DNA of 37,032 nucleotides from an uncultured Bacteroidales bacterium (GTDB taxonomy: Bacteria > Bacteroidota > Bacteroidia > Bacteroidales > FEN-979). The stretch spans positions 1 through 37,032 of the forward strand of contig CAJAUM010000141.1 in NCBI GenBank assembly GCA_903945175.1, read 5' to 3'. A model generated the notes under the pieces. It was not told where the DNA came from. It saw nothing but the letters and a program-made list of their open reading frames with translations, and did not search any database. The translations under genes and the position numbers were made by a program. Below, in pieces: positions 26,290-34,997 of the stretch (its first letter is position 1; every line of letters starts with the position of its first letter).

Positions 26290-27813
26290 ATGACTATGGC
26301 CAACAACGAGGAGCTCTTTAAAAAAATCATATCCCACGCCAAGGAATACGGCTTTGTGTTTCCCTCAAGTGAAATCTACGACGGATTGAGCGCCGTGTAT
26401 GATTACGGCCCCTTTGGCGTTGAGCTCAAAAACAATATCAAGGATAACTGGTGGCGCTGGATGACCCAATTCCATGAAAACATTGTGGGACTTGATTGTG
26501 CCATTTTCATGCATCCTACGGTTTGGAAAGCCTCAGGACACGTGGATGCCTTCAGCGACCCGATGATCGATAACAAGGATTCAAAGAAGCGCTATCGTGC
26601 CGATGTGCTTGTTGAGGATCATCTACAGAAAACCGAAGATAAAATCCAGAAGGAGGTTGATAAGGCCCGCGGCCGGTTTGGTGAATCTTTTGATGAAAAA
26701 ATGTACCGGGAGACCAACCCCCGCGTGAAGGAATACCAGGATAAGATTGATGCCATCAAGATCCGGTTTTATGCCTCCCTGGGGAGGGATGATCTTGCTG
26801 ATGTCAAACTGTTGATCGAAGAGGCAGGAATCGTGTGCCCGATCAGCGGAACCAAGAACTGGACCGATGTACGCCAGTTCAATCTGATGTTCTCGACCCA
26901 GATGGGATCGGTGAACGAAGATACCAACGTGGTTTATCTCCGGCCGGAAACAGCCCAGGGAATTTTCGTCAACTTCCTCAATGTGCAGAAGTCGGCCCGC
27001 ATGAAGATCCCGTTTGGCATTGCCCAGATCGGCAAGGCCTTCCGCAACGAGATCGTGGCACGTCAGTTCCTGTTCCGTATGCGAGAATTCGAACAGATGG
27101 AGATGCAGTTTTTCGTTAAACCCGGGGAGGAGCTTAAATGGTACGAATTCTGGAAGGAGGAACGCATGAAATGGCACCTTTCTCTGGGACTTCCTGCTTC
27201 GAAGTACAGGTTTCATAACCACGAAAAGCTGGCCCATTACGCAAATGCCGCAGCCGATATCGAATTTGAATTTCCGATTGGGTTCAAGGAGCTGGAAGGG
27301 ATCCACAGCCGGACCGATTTTGACCTGAGCGCCCACCAGCAGCATTCCGGGAAGAAACTCCAGTATTTCGACACCGAAGCGAATGAAAGTTATGTCCCTT
27401 ATGTTGTGGAGACCTCCATTGGACTCGACCGTACCTTCCTTGCAATCCTCAGCCATGCCTATCGTGAAGAGAAGCTCGAAGATGGCAGCGAGCGTGTGGT
27501 GCTGGGGATCCCGGCTAAACTGGCGCCCATCAAGCTGGCCGTTTTGCCATTGACCAAAAAGGACGGACTGCCGGAAAAGGCACGTGAGATCATGGATGTG
27601 CTGAAGTACGATTACCGGTGTTATTATGAGGAAAAGGACACCATCGGCCGTCGTTACCGCCGCATGGATGCACTGGGTACGCCATATTGCATCACGATCG
27701 ACCATCAAACCCTTGAGGACAACACCGTCACCATCCGTGACCGCGATACGATGTTGCAGGAAAGGATCAGCATAAATGATATTTCTTCGATCGTCCGGAC
27801 GAAAATCCGATAA
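26290..27813 (+). CDS. glyS: Glycyl-tRNA synthetase, single-chain class II type
   Basis: This enzyme charges tRNA-Gly with glycine. The 507-residue protein is the dimeric (alpha2) single-chain type. It has the N-terminal signature GFVFPSSEIYDGLSAVYDYGP, motif 2 with FRNEIVARQFLFRMREFEQMEMQFF, motif 3 GLDRTFLAILSHAY, and a C-terminal anticodon-binding domain from about residue 400 (KLAPIKLAVLPL). A methionine at codon 3 is an alternative start. A long ORF on the opposite strand is a shadow. Confidence 0.96.
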   Translation: MTMANNEELFKKIISHAKEYGFVFPSSEIYDGLSAVYDYGPFGVELKNNIKDNWWRWMTQFHENIVGLDCAIFMHPTVWKASGHVDAFSDPMIDNKDSKKRYRADVLVEDHLQKTEDKIQKEVDKARGRFGESFDEKMYRETNPRVKEYQDKIDAIKIRFYASLGRDDLADVKLLIEEAGIVCPISGTKNWTDVRQFNLMFSTQMGSVNEDTNVVYLRPETAQGIFVNFLNVQKSARMKIPFGIAQIGKAFRNEIVARQFLFRMREFEQMEMQFFVKPGEELKWYEFWKEERMKWHLSLGLPASKYRFHNHEKLAHYANAAADIEFEFPIGFKELEGIHSRTDFDLSAHQQHSGKKLQYFDTEANESYVPYVVETSIGLDRTFLAILSHAYREEKLEDGSERVVLGIPAKLAPIKLAVLPLTKKDGLPEKAREIMDVLKYDYRCYYEEKDTIGRRYRRMDALGTPYCITIDHQTLEDNTVTIRDRDTMLQERISINDISSIVRTKIR

Positions 27814-27839
27814 CGAGTTTCAGGGGATCAGTTCATTCG

Positions 27840-28562
27840 ATGAAAAAAGTAAAAACGTTTATCCGTGCATTTCTGATCATGATGGGTCTTTTTTTCACCC
27901 TGATGATCCTGATGGCTTTCACCTCGGCGCCCTTCTGGATCTGGTATAACCTGGGCGTGAAAAAAGCGGGCATTCATCGTCCACCCGATTTCATTGTTGT
28001 GATGGGAGGCGGTGGGATGCCCAGTGAATCGGGACTTATGCGATGCTGGTATGCCTCTGAAGTGGCCAATCACTTTACCAGGGCCCGTATCATCATTGCC
28101 CTGCCGGGTGATGTAAAGGACAGCCTGAGTTCCGTAAATCAAATGAAGCGGGAAATGGAACTCCGCGGAATTGCCGGTGATCGAATTTTTCTTGAAGATT
28201 CAGGAACCAATACCCGCGCCGAAGCACTAAATATATTGAAGATAATAACGAATAATGACATGTCCCGCGTCACGCGTCACGCGTCACTTTTGATTGTCAC
28301 CTCCCCCGAACATCTCTACCGGGCCGTTCTTACCTTTAAAAAAGCTGGTTTTATGAAGGTCGATGGAGTCCCTGCTTTTGAAAAGACCATTGAGGCTGAC
28401 CTGAACTTCAATGCAGGCAAACTGGGTGCCCGCTCGTGGGTGCCGGATGTCGGAAGAAATATCACCCTCAGGTATGAATTCTGGGTGCATATGGAATACG
28501 AATTCCTCCTGCTGAGAGAGTACCTTGCCCTGGCCTATTACAAACTACAGGGGTGGGTATAA
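27840..28562 (+). CDS. ElyC/SanA/YdcF family membrane protein (DUF218)
   Basis: This 240-residue protein has an N-terminal membrane helix (about 10-38) and a DUF218 domain: DFIVVMGGGGMPSESG, then RIIIALPGD, EDSGTNTRAEALNIL and LLIVTSPEHLYRAVLTFKKAG. The family is linked in Enterobacteria to peptidoglycan precursor metabolism (ElyC) and envelope permeability (SanA). The segment SRVTRHAS between the last helix and strand comes from a 21-bp CGCGTCA repeat, an in-frame expansion. The gene lies 26 nt after glyS. Confidence 0.82.
   Translation: MKKVKTFIRAFLIMMGLFFTLMILMAFTSAPFWIWYNLGVKKAGIHRPPDFIVVMGGGGMPSESGLMRCWYASEVANHFTRARIIIALPGDVKDSLSSVNQMKREMELRGIAGDRIFLEDSGTNTRAEALNILKIITNNDMSRVTRHASLLIVTSPEHLYRAVLTFKKAGFMKVDGVPAFEKTIEADLNFNAGKLGARSWVPDVGRNITLRYEFWVHMEYEFLLLREYLALAYYKLQGWV
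28266..28286 (+). repeat. CGCGTCA x3 inside the ElyC-like gene
   Basis: Three head-to-tail 7-bp units, 21 bp in all and therefore frame-neutral, lie between conserved secondary-structure elements of the DUF218 fold. The same unit occurs three times in the rplY leader at about 35002-35022. Confidence 0.93.
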
Positions 28563-28583
28563 CGCAGCATCATCAAAATGCAG

Positions 28584-29858
28584 CTAAAGCTTTGCAAAGA
28601 AGGTGAACTGAAATCTGAAGGCCTCCTTCATTTTCATATCCGCATCCTTCCTTTTCCCATAGAGTACCTCAATCCCGATTTTGAAATTATTGTTTGGATA
28701 AAATATTAAATTGGTTGAGGCATAACTTGTGCTCTGAATGGCATCGGGCCCTGTGTTCTCCTTACTGTCAAGCAGATCCACATAGCCCCCGCCCACAGCC
28801 GAGCTAAGCCGGGGAGTCCACCAATGGTTGTAATAGGCAAACAAATTCAGTTGATTGGCTGTTGACAATTTGGTCGTATCACTTTTACGCTGAAACGCAT
28901 CATAACCCAGGCCACCCAGGTCATTGTTGTACTTCCCGTATCCGGTCCCGGCAGTTGCCTGAACATTGATGTTATCCAGTTTGGTGACCTGGATGCTTCC
29001 GGTAAAATTCAAGGCGCCTCCGATAACATTTTTCTGGGCACCGCTTCCATTCAGGTAGGTAACCGGATGGACCAGGGCGGCAACCCGCACATGACTGGTT
29101 CCCTGCCAAAATTGGTGCTCAAAGCTTACTATCAGGTCCGGAAAAACTTTTTTTGAACTCCAGGCAGCAGGTGCCGTAATCTCAGCGCCTGGCGCCTCCA
29201 GGGAGAAGGCCATCTTGTCATTCTTGCCAATCTTAACACTGTACCTGACCTGTATCTGACGGATGGAGATAGTTGCATTGGGCCCTTCGAAATCAAGAAT
29301 ATCAGGATTGTTGTTGTTATCCATAAAGTTACTGAAGTATTGCCCTGCACTCCAGTTTTTATAAATTATATAGGCATGTCTTAGATGAGGGACGGTTGTC
29401 CCGTTGCTTCCCGCGAAATCAAACTCCAGCAAAGCAGAAAAACTATCGTCGGTGTTGCTTCCCCTGAATGAAATACGGGAGGGCCTGATGCTAAAGTTTG
29501 TTACGTTTTGTGATCCCGGATCAGGATTCATTTCAATGGATGAAGTTGTAAAAGAATATTTATCACCCACCGGCTTTAAATCATGTATCAGGTCGGTTTC
29601 AACAAAACCACCAATACTGAGTACAACCCCTTTGATGCTGGAAATCACAAACCCGGAATAGGAATTGTTTTCAACCACATTTCTTGAATTTGGCAGATCA
29701 TTGTTTAACAACTTTTTATACAACGAATCCTGGATAGACACCTTTTTTTCCAGTGCATTCATCCTGACTTTCATCTGTTGTATATCCGTTTCCTGTGCAT
29801 GCGTGCACAGAAAAGAGAAGGCCAAAGCCAGTAAAAGAAATCTTGCTTTTATTTTCAT
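28584..29858 (-). CDS. DcaP-like outer-membrane porin
   Basis: The product of about 424 residues has a signal peptide (MKIKARFLLLALAF to THAQ), a short N-terminal coiled coil (MKVRMNALEKKVSIQDSLYK) and a beta-barrel. The barrel contains family-typical stretches: GGFVETDLIHDLKPVG, SIRPSRISFRGS, ALLEFDFAGSNGTTVPHLRHAY, AGQYFSNFMD and LDFEGPNATISIRQIQVRY. These match DcaP-type trimeric porins, which pass dicarboxylates and small peptides in other bacteria. It is the last gene of the gad operon, so glutamate or GABA passage is a reasonable inference. An ATG six codons earlier is less likely. Confidence 0.82.
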   Translation of the reverse strand: MKIKARFLLLALAFSFLCTHAQETDIQQMKVRMNALEKKVSIQDSLYKKLLNNDLPNSRNVVENNSYSGFVISSIKGVVLSIGGFVETDLIHDLKPVGDKYSFTTSSIEMNPDPGSQNVTNFSIRPSRISFRGSNTDDSFSALLEFDFAGSNGTTVPHLRHAYIIYKNWSAGQYFSNFMDNNNNPDILDFEGPNATISIRQIQVRYSVKIGKNDKMAFSLEAPGAEITAPAAWSSKKVFPDLIVSFEHQFWQGTSHVRVAALVHPVTYLNGSGAQKNVIGGALNFTGSIQVTKLDNINVQATAGTGYGKYNNDLGGLGYDAFQRKSDTTKLSTANQLNLFAYYNHWWTPRLSSAVGGGYVDLLDSKENTGPDAIQSTSYASTNLIFYPNNNFKIGIEVLYGKRKDADMKMKEAFRFQFTFFAKL

Positions 29859-29900
29859 TTTTGGCTGTAATATCAAGTCAGTATTACCTGTTTGAACCGA

Positions 29901-29984
29901 CTAAGTAAGAACAATATAAAGCAGCATCGCAATTCCAATGGATATGATAATCCACCATTTGTGTTTGTTCAGTTTTTCTAACAT
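29901..29984 (-). CDS. 27-residue single-pass membrane peptide between gadC and the porin
   Basis: The minus strand encodes MLEKLNKHKWWIIISIGIAM followed by LLYIVLT and a TAG stop. It has a basic N-terminus and one hydrophobic helix, the form of a small inner-membrane peptide. It starts 13 nt after the gadC stop and ends 42 nt before the porin start, so it sits in the operon in the right frame and orientation. Many such peptides modulate a neighbouring transporter, but no function is shown here. It is too short to identify by homology by eye. Confidence 0.55.
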   Translation of the reverse strand: MLEKLNKHKWWIIISIGIAMLLYIVLT

Positions 29985-29997
29985 AGCACCTTGGTTT

Positions 29998-31428
29998 TTA
30001 TTTTTTTCTCATGGTAATTAAAAATGGCAAAACAGTAAAAAGTACCGTGCCTCCAAGAACCAATCCTACGTATTCAAGCGGACTGCCGACCGGCAACTGA
30101 GAGGGAGGGAAGAAGGATACAATGAACGCAAACAGTACAGCCAGGAAACCGATTCCTGCAATCGCCCACATGCCTGTTATTCCACCTGGAACTTTGAATG
30201 AACGTGCAAGATCAGGCTGCGAATACCTCAATTTAATACCGGCTGCATACATGAACAGGTACATGATCAGGTATAATCCGATGGTCAGAGCGCCTAATAA
30301 AAAGAAAGCGACTCCCACATTAGGAATTATAAAATAGATGGATGACAGAAGGGTCACAATCAGTCCCTGGATGATGAGAATATTCTGCTGAATTCCTTTT
30401 TTATTCACCTTTGCAAGGGCAGGAGGCAATAATCCATCTTTTGCGGTCCACAACAAACCGCGGCTCGGACCGGCAATCCATGAGATTACGCTGCCCAGCA
30501 CGCCAAAGGCCATCAGGACACAAACAACAGGTAACAGCCATTTCACTCCCATGCTGATAAAGAGGTTTTCAAAGGTCTGCATCAGCCCCGACTGCAGGGT
30601 GATCTTGCTTTCAGGTAAAACAACTGCAACAGCCAGTGAGCCTAAAATCTGGAGAAAGAAAATCAGCGCTGCAGCGAAAAAAAGCACCTTCGGAAACTGT
30701 TTGGAGGGATTTTTTAATTCGTTTGCATGTACGGCCTGAACTTCAATCCCTGCAAAAATCAATATTACCGCAGCCAGGAAGGTGACATTGTCGAGGCTGG
30801 TTATGTGAGGAAACCAACGAGGAGAGGTAATGCCCTCTATCACATAAGCATTCGTGGTGTCAAGTGCGGAGGGATGCAGAAATGCCAGAGGATTTCCCAA
30901 TGCGATATAAATGATGGTAAAAAGGATTAACAAAGCGCCGGGAATGATGGTTCCCAGCAGGAAGCCGTAACTGGCAATTTTTGACATTAACTGTGAACCA
31001 TTCAGGGTTATCAGGGTTGAAAGCCAGTACACCACGATACAGAAAATTCCCACGTAGGTGCCATTGTTGCTCAACTCTGGCTTGCCGATCATGTAGGCAA
31101 TGATGGAGGCTGCAAACCCAAGCAGTATGGGGTAATACACCACATTTTGTATCCATTGCAGCCAGATGGCAAGAAATCCCAGTTTTTTATTAAAGGCCTC
31201 CTTCACCCAGGTATAAACACCCCCTCCGATGGTTCCGAAAGCTCCGCCCAACTCAGCCGAAACCATCGAGGCCGGGATCAGGAACAATACGGTGCCAAAT
31301 AATACATAGAAAAACATGGTTAATTCTTCAATTGCCATAAACGACAGGCCACGAAGACTGAACACAGCGGCACCCGTCATAAATACGAGACGGGTGGTTG
31401 TCATATTGACAGTTTTTGTCGGTTCCAT
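29998..31428 (-). CDS. gadC: Glutamate:GABA antiporter (APC family, GadC-like)
   Basis: This 476-residue transporter has about 12 membrane helices and the APC-family helix 1 motif FMTGAAVFSLRGLSFMAIEE. Other family stretches include GGGVYTWVKEAF, GIEVQAVHANELKNPSKQFPK and SWIAGPSRGLLWTAKDG. It lies 28 nt downstream of gadB, which makes glutamate/GABA exchange the likely role: uptake of glutamate and export of GABA to consume cytoplasmic protons. The C-terminus ends directly after the last helix (LPFLITMRKK), so the roughly 40-residue C-plug that closes E. coli GadC at neutral pH is missing. Confidence 0.85.
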   Translation of the reverse strand: MEPTKTVNMTTTRLVFMTGAAVFSLRGLSFMAIEELTMFFYVLFGTVLFLIPASMVSAELGGAFGTIGGGVYTWVKEAFNKKLGFLAIWLQWIQNVVYYPILLGFAASIIAYMIGKPELSNNGTYVGIFCIVVYWLSTLITLNGSQLMSKIASYGFLLGTIIPGALLILFTIIYIALGNPLAFLHPSALDTTNAYVIEGITSPRWFPHITSLDNVTFLAAVILIFAGIEVQAVHANELKNPSKQFPKVLFFAAALIFFLQILGSLAVAVVLPESKITLQSGLMQTFENLFISMGVKWLLPVVCVLMAFGVLGSVISWIAGPSRGLLWTAKDGLLPPALAKVNKKGIQQNILIIQGLIVTLLSSIYFIIPNVGVAFFLLGALTIGLYLIMYLFMYAAGIKLRYSQPDLARSFKVPGGITGMWAIAGIGFLAVLFAFIVSFFPPSQLPVGSPLEYVGLVLGGTVLFTVLPFLITMRKK

Positions 31429-31456
31429 TGTAAATTTTTATTATTGATGCGGTTGA

Positions 31457-32851
31457 TTAATTATGATTAAAGCCTTTACCCTCTTCGATTCCATTGGAAT
31501 TATTCACAGGATGTTTTTCAAACCATTCAAGGGCGCGTTTAAAGTCTTCAATCAGCAGATCGGCCATATCGCGGCTGAAACCATGACGGATCAAGACCCG
31601 TTGTACCACCAGATCTTCCCGGTTTTCGGGCATGGAGTAGGAGGCAATCTGCCAACCCCTGCTGCGTAAACGGTCAGATAAATCATAAAGTGTGAAACCA
31701 ACATGAGCATCTTTTTTTAATGTCCAGCATGCACCGGGTAATGCTCCCTGTCCATCATAAATGATATCAAAAATTTTCATTTTTTCTATTTTACCTGCAA
31801 TATATTTTGCATGGTCTGCACAGGCCTGCTGAATCCTCCGGTATCCCTCTTTACCCAAACGCAGGAAATTATAGTATTGGGCAATAATCTGGCCGCCAGG
31901 CCGGGAAAAATTGAGTGCGAAGGTGGGCATATTGCCCCCCAGGTAATTGACATTGAAGACCAGACCTTCCGGTAGATCTGATTTTTCACGCCAGATTACC
32001 CAGCCAACGCCGAGGGGTGACAATCCAAACTTATGCCCCGAAGTATTGATCGACTTTACCCGGGGTAATCTGAAATCCCATACAAGGTCGGGATGGAGGA
32101 ATGGCGCAACAAACCCGCCACTGGCTCCATCCACATGAATAGGAATGTCAAGTCCGGTTGTTTTCTGCAATTCATCCAGGGCATCATTGATCGCTTTTAC
32201 ATCTTCGTACTGACAGGTAAAGGTAACACCCAAGGTCGGAACCACCCCAATGGTATTTTCATCACAGCGTTTCAGGACCTCTTCGGCATTCATCAGCAAA
32301 CGTCCGTGCTCCATGGGAATTTGCCGAATCTCCACATCAAAATAACGGGCAAATTTTTCCCAGCAAACCTGGACCGGACCTGTTACCAGATTTGGTTTTG
32401 AGCTATCCTTCCCGGCGGCTTTCATCTTTTCGCGCCAGCGCCATTTCATGGCCAGTCCTCCGCACATGGCTGCCTCGCTGGAGCCTGTGGTCGAACAACC
32501 GATTGTGTTTTTGCTTTTCGGGGCATTCCACAAATCAGCCAACATGTGCACACAACGCTCTTCAATCGCAGCAGTTTGAGGGTATTCATCCTTATCGATC
32601 ATATTTTTATCCAGGCATTCATCCATTATTTTATGGATCCCTTCATCGAGCCATGTTGAACAGAATGTTGCCAGGTTCAACCTGGAGTTGCCGTCTATCA
32701 TCAGTTCGTCGTGGATGATCGAATATACATCTTCACTTCTGCTCTCTTTTTCCGGAATTTTGAATTTCGGAACACTCATGCGCAAATCGGTTGAAGTATA
32801 TATATCTTCATCCATCTTCGCCATGATTTTTTCTTTTTCGTGCAGCGCCAT
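31457..32851 (-). CDS. gadB: Glutamate decarboxylase (PLP-dependent)
   Basis: GadB converts L-glutamate to GABA and CO2, consuming a proton. The 464-residue protein closely matches the E. coli GadA/B length (466). It has the PLP lysine Lys274 in INTSGHKFG, Asp241 in HVDGASGGF, and the N-terminal [20 protein letters not shown]. The C-terminus ends GKGFNHN, with a penultimate histidine that parallels His465 of E. coli GadB, which blocks the active site at neutral pH. It heads a four-gene acid-resistance operon with gadC, a micro-ORF and a porin. No TAnnTTTG box is visible in the 168-nt upstream gap, so its regulation may differ from housekeeping genes. Confidence 0.93.
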   Translation of the reverse strand: MALHEKEKIMAKMDEDIYTSTDLRMSVPKFKIPEKESRSEDVYSIIHDELMIDGNSRLNLATFCSTWLDEGIHKIMDECLDKNMIDKDEYPQTAAIEERCVHMLADLWNAPKSKNTIGCSTTGSSEAAMCGGLAMKWRWREKMKAAGKDSSKPNLVTGPVQVCWEKFARYFDVEIRQIPMEHGRLLMNAEEVLKRCDENTIGVVPTLGVTFTCQYEDVKAINDALDELQKTTGLDIPIHVDGASGGFVAPFLHPDLVWDFRLPRVKSINTSGHKFGLSPLGVGWVIWREKSDLPEGLVFNVNYLGGNMPTFALNFSRPGGQIIAQYYNFLRLGKEGYRRIQQACADHAKYIAGKIEKMKIFDIIYDGQGALPGACWTLKKDAHVGFTLYDLSDRLRSRGWQIASYSMPENREDLVVQRVLIRHGFSRDMADLLIEDFKRALEWFEKHPVNNSNGIEEGKGFNHN

Positions 32852-33019
32852 AATACAGTTGTTTAATTAAAATTTTGAAAATTGCCTGTGATAGAGGTTG
32901 GTTAAAATGGATTGAATAATACCATTTCTTTATCGTTAACTCCGGAACAGCTAAGTTAGATTATAAAAACCGATGGATTACAATTAGTTGGAAATATATA
33001 ATTTTCGGATTGCTGCCTG

Positions 33020-33574
33020 ATGTCGTTCGTAATTGCCCGCCAGCCCCATTTTCCAAATCAGGCGAAGGATGTTAAGATCTTCCGGGGTTATGGACTTTAT
33101 CCCGACCGGAAAAGAAATTTTGTGAATAAGACCATGGCCGAATGCACCGGAAAAGAGATGCTGGAGGAACTATGGTATCACCTGAAGATCCAGGATCTGA
33201 TGAATCCGGTGATGGAGGCAGGAAAAGTAAACTGCATTCCGGTGGCCATGCCCTATGTCGACAGCCTGTTCATGCCCAGGGAAATCGGCGACAGACCAGA
33301 TGTTTTGCCGGCAGGAGCAACAAATTTTGCATTTTTAGGACAGTTTGCCGAAGCCCCGAAAGATTGCGTGTTTACAGTTGAGTATTCAGTGTGCACGGCG
33401 CAGATGGCCGTATATGGCTTATTTGAAACCGGGAAAGAGGTCATGCCGGTTTATGATTCAATCCACCGTCCGGAGGTTCTGATTAATGCGGCGCAAGCGA
33501 TCAGCAGTAAATCAATCGATTTCAATACAGCCAGATCAGATACAGTTATTTTTGTTTGTGCTATCTTTTATTGA
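33020..33574 (+). pseudogene. C-terminal remnant of oleate hydratase
   Basis: The ORF aligns with the last third of oleate hydratase (myosin-cross-reactive antigen): ARQPHFPNQAKDVKIFRGYG, LYPDRKRNFVNKTMAECTGK, MPYVDSLFMPREIGDRPDVL, GATNFAFLGQFAEAP and FTVEYSVCTAQMAVYGL. A whole enzyme is about 550-650 residues with an N-terminal FAD-binding domain; only about 160 residues remain here and a stop (TGA) lies just upstream of the ATG. The last 20 residues diverge from the family. No promoter or separate start context is evident. This is best read as a decayed gene fragment. It converges on pth with a 14-bp overlap. Confidence 0.75.
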
Positions 33575-34124
33575 AGGAATTCATCGTGCGTTCGGTTCCG
33601 ATCAAAACAAAACTCTTGATGAGTTCAACGGTGGTTTCTATCCGCGGGATTAAGGTCTTGGTCTCCTCGGCCGTCCATTGGCCCAAAACATAATCGACCT
33701 GGTAACCTTTTGCGAAATCGTTGCCGATTCCGATCCGAAGGCGCGCAAATTCAGTGGTTTCAATGGTTTCGATGATGCTGATGAGCCCGTTATGGCCCCC
33801 GTCGCTCCCTTTGGCCTTTAACCGCAGCGCACCCAGGGGAAGGGCGAGGTCATCAACGATGACGAGAATGTTCTCCTTCAGGATATCTTCTTTTTGCATC
33901 CAGTACCGGACCGCCTTCCCGCTGAGGTTCATGTAGGTTGTTGGTTTGATCACGACCAGGGTTCGTCCTTTAAGTGACATCCGGGCCACAGAAGCAAGTC
34001 GCCCCACCGCAAAGGTTGATTTGAAGTTCAACGCCAATGCATCCGCCACCGTAAAACCGATGTTGTGACGCGTATCAGCATACTCGTCCCCTATATTTCC
34101 AAGACCAACGATCAGGTACTTCAT
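33561..34124 (-). CDS. pth: Peptidyl-tRNA hydrolase
   Basis: This enzyme releases peptides from stalled peptidyl-tRNA. Conserved residues are Asn and His in DTRHNIGF (catalytic His about 20), Asn in [13 protein letters not shown], and Asp and His-Asn in [24 protein letters not shown]. The length, 187 residues, is standard. The start at 34124 ([10 protein letters not shown]) is the family N-terminus; the upstream ATG at 34148 adds an unlikely hydrophobic tail. It has its own promoter behind the rplY terminator. Confidence 0.95.
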   Translation of the reverse strand: MKYLIVGLGNIGDEYADTRHNIGFTVADALALNFKSTFAVGRLASVARMSLKGRTLVVIKPTTYMNLSGKAVRYWMQKEDILKENILVIVDDLALPLGALRLKAKGSDGGHNGLISIIETIETTEFARLRIGIGNDFAKGYQVDYVLGQWTAEETKTLIPRIETTVELIKSFVLIGTERTMNSFNKR

Positions 34125-34210
34125 ATTTAACAAAAAGATCAAAACCACAAAGGAAAACGCAAAAATTTAAAATAAAACACCTTTACCAATCCTCACATCC
34201 TCTTATTCCC

Positions 34211-34248
34211 AAAAAAAGAAGGTACAAAGTTACGCACCCTGCACCTTC
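34211..34248 (-). terminator. Probable rho-independent terminator of rplY
   Basis: Read on the minus strand, the hairpin arms GAAGGT and ACCTTC extend with G-U pairs to about 11 bp around a 9-nt loop, and are followed by seven T residues. It lies about 28 nt after the rplY stop codon. Confidence 0.6.
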
Positions 34249-34256
34249 CTTCCAAA
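34225..34256 (-). promoter_or_regulatory. Promoter of pth (TTTG - 20 bp - TAACTTTG)
   Basis: On the minus strand TTTG (34256-34253) is followed after 20 bp by TAACTTTG (34232-34225), a full match to the bacteroidete -33/-7 consensus. The leader to pth is about 95 nt. The -7 box lies inside the hairpin of the preceding terminator. Confidence 0.65.
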
Positions 34257-34275
34257 AATATTAAACTGGTTTTCC

Positions 34276-34911
34276 TTATGCTTTCTTTGCGCCAGCAGGA
34301 GCAGCAGCAGCAGCAGGAGCAGCACCAGCAGCAGCAGCTTCCTGGCCAGGAAGTGCCTCTTCAACGACTGCACGTGCAGTACGTACACCAACGATCACAC
34401 TGCTTGCAGGGTCAAGGAAGGTCACGTTTTCAAGCACCATATTGGAAACCTTCACAGAATCGCCAATTTCAAGTCCGTCGATGGATACAGTGATTTCATC
34501 AGGCAGGTTTTGCACCAAGGCCTTGATGACGAGTTTACGCATTTTCTTGATCAGTTTGCCACCACGAAGCACACCGGGGGCAGTACCGATAACCTTAACA
34601 GGAACACCAATGGTGACAGGCTTTTCAGGAATGATCTCCATGAAGTCAACATGCAGCATGCGGTCGGTGACCGGGTGATACTGCACATCCTGTACGATGG
34701 TGCTGTGTTTATGTCCGCCAACACTTAATTCAAAAATGTGGGCCACGGGTGTGTGCATGATCTTCATCAACACCTTTTCATCGGCCACGAAGTGGACCTG
34801 TTCTTTTCCGCCATACATAACACAAGGAACCTGAAAGGCCTTGCGGTGCATTTTGGCATCTTTTTTCCCTACGTTCTCGCGAAGAGAACCGCTCAATGAT
34901 ACCTTTTTCAT
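34276..34911 (-). CDS. rplY: Ribosomal protein bL25 (CTC/TL5 form)
   Basis: bL25 binds 5S rRNA in the large subunit. The 211-residue product has the N-terminal L25 domain (SLRENVGKKDAKMHRKAFQV to HVDFMEI) and the longer C-terminal CTC domain (KPVTIGVPVKVIGTAPGVLRGG and following), plus an alanine-rich tail ending AGAKKA. Two tandem-repeat arrays sit in its 5' leader. It is downstream of prs on the same strand and separated from pth by a terminator. Confidence 0.95.
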   Translation of the reverse strand: MKKVSLSGSLRENVGKKDAKMHRKAFQVPCVMYGGKEQVHFVADEKVLMKIMHTPVAHIFELSVGGHKHSTIVQDVQYHPVTDRMLHVDFMEIIPEKPVTIGVPVKVIGTAPGVLRGGKLIKKMRKLVIKALVQNLPDEITVSIDGLEIGDSVKVSNMVLENVTFLDPASSVIVGVRTARAVVEEALPGQEAAAAGAAPAAAAAPAGAKKA

Positions 34912-34942
34912 GTAATTATAGGTTTAGTTAATAATTATAAAG

Positions 34943-34990
34943 GTGACAAGGTAACAAGGTAACAGGGTGAAAAAGAAACAGCGTAATATG
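34943..34990 (+). repeat. 8-bp tandem repeats in the rplY leader
   Basis: Three clear units (GTGACAAG, GTAACAAG, GTAACAGG) are followed by decayed ones (GTGAAAAA, GAAACAGC, GTAATATG). The array is on the plus strand while rplY is on the minus, so the transcript carries the complement, opposite to the nuo arrays. Confidence 0.85.
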
Positions 34991-34997
34991 TTTTTTT

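Noticed and set aside
26623-27708. 361-codon ORF on the minus strand
   Set aside because: It lies entirely antisense to glyS, whose motifs are complete. Its open length follows from the codon composition of glyS.
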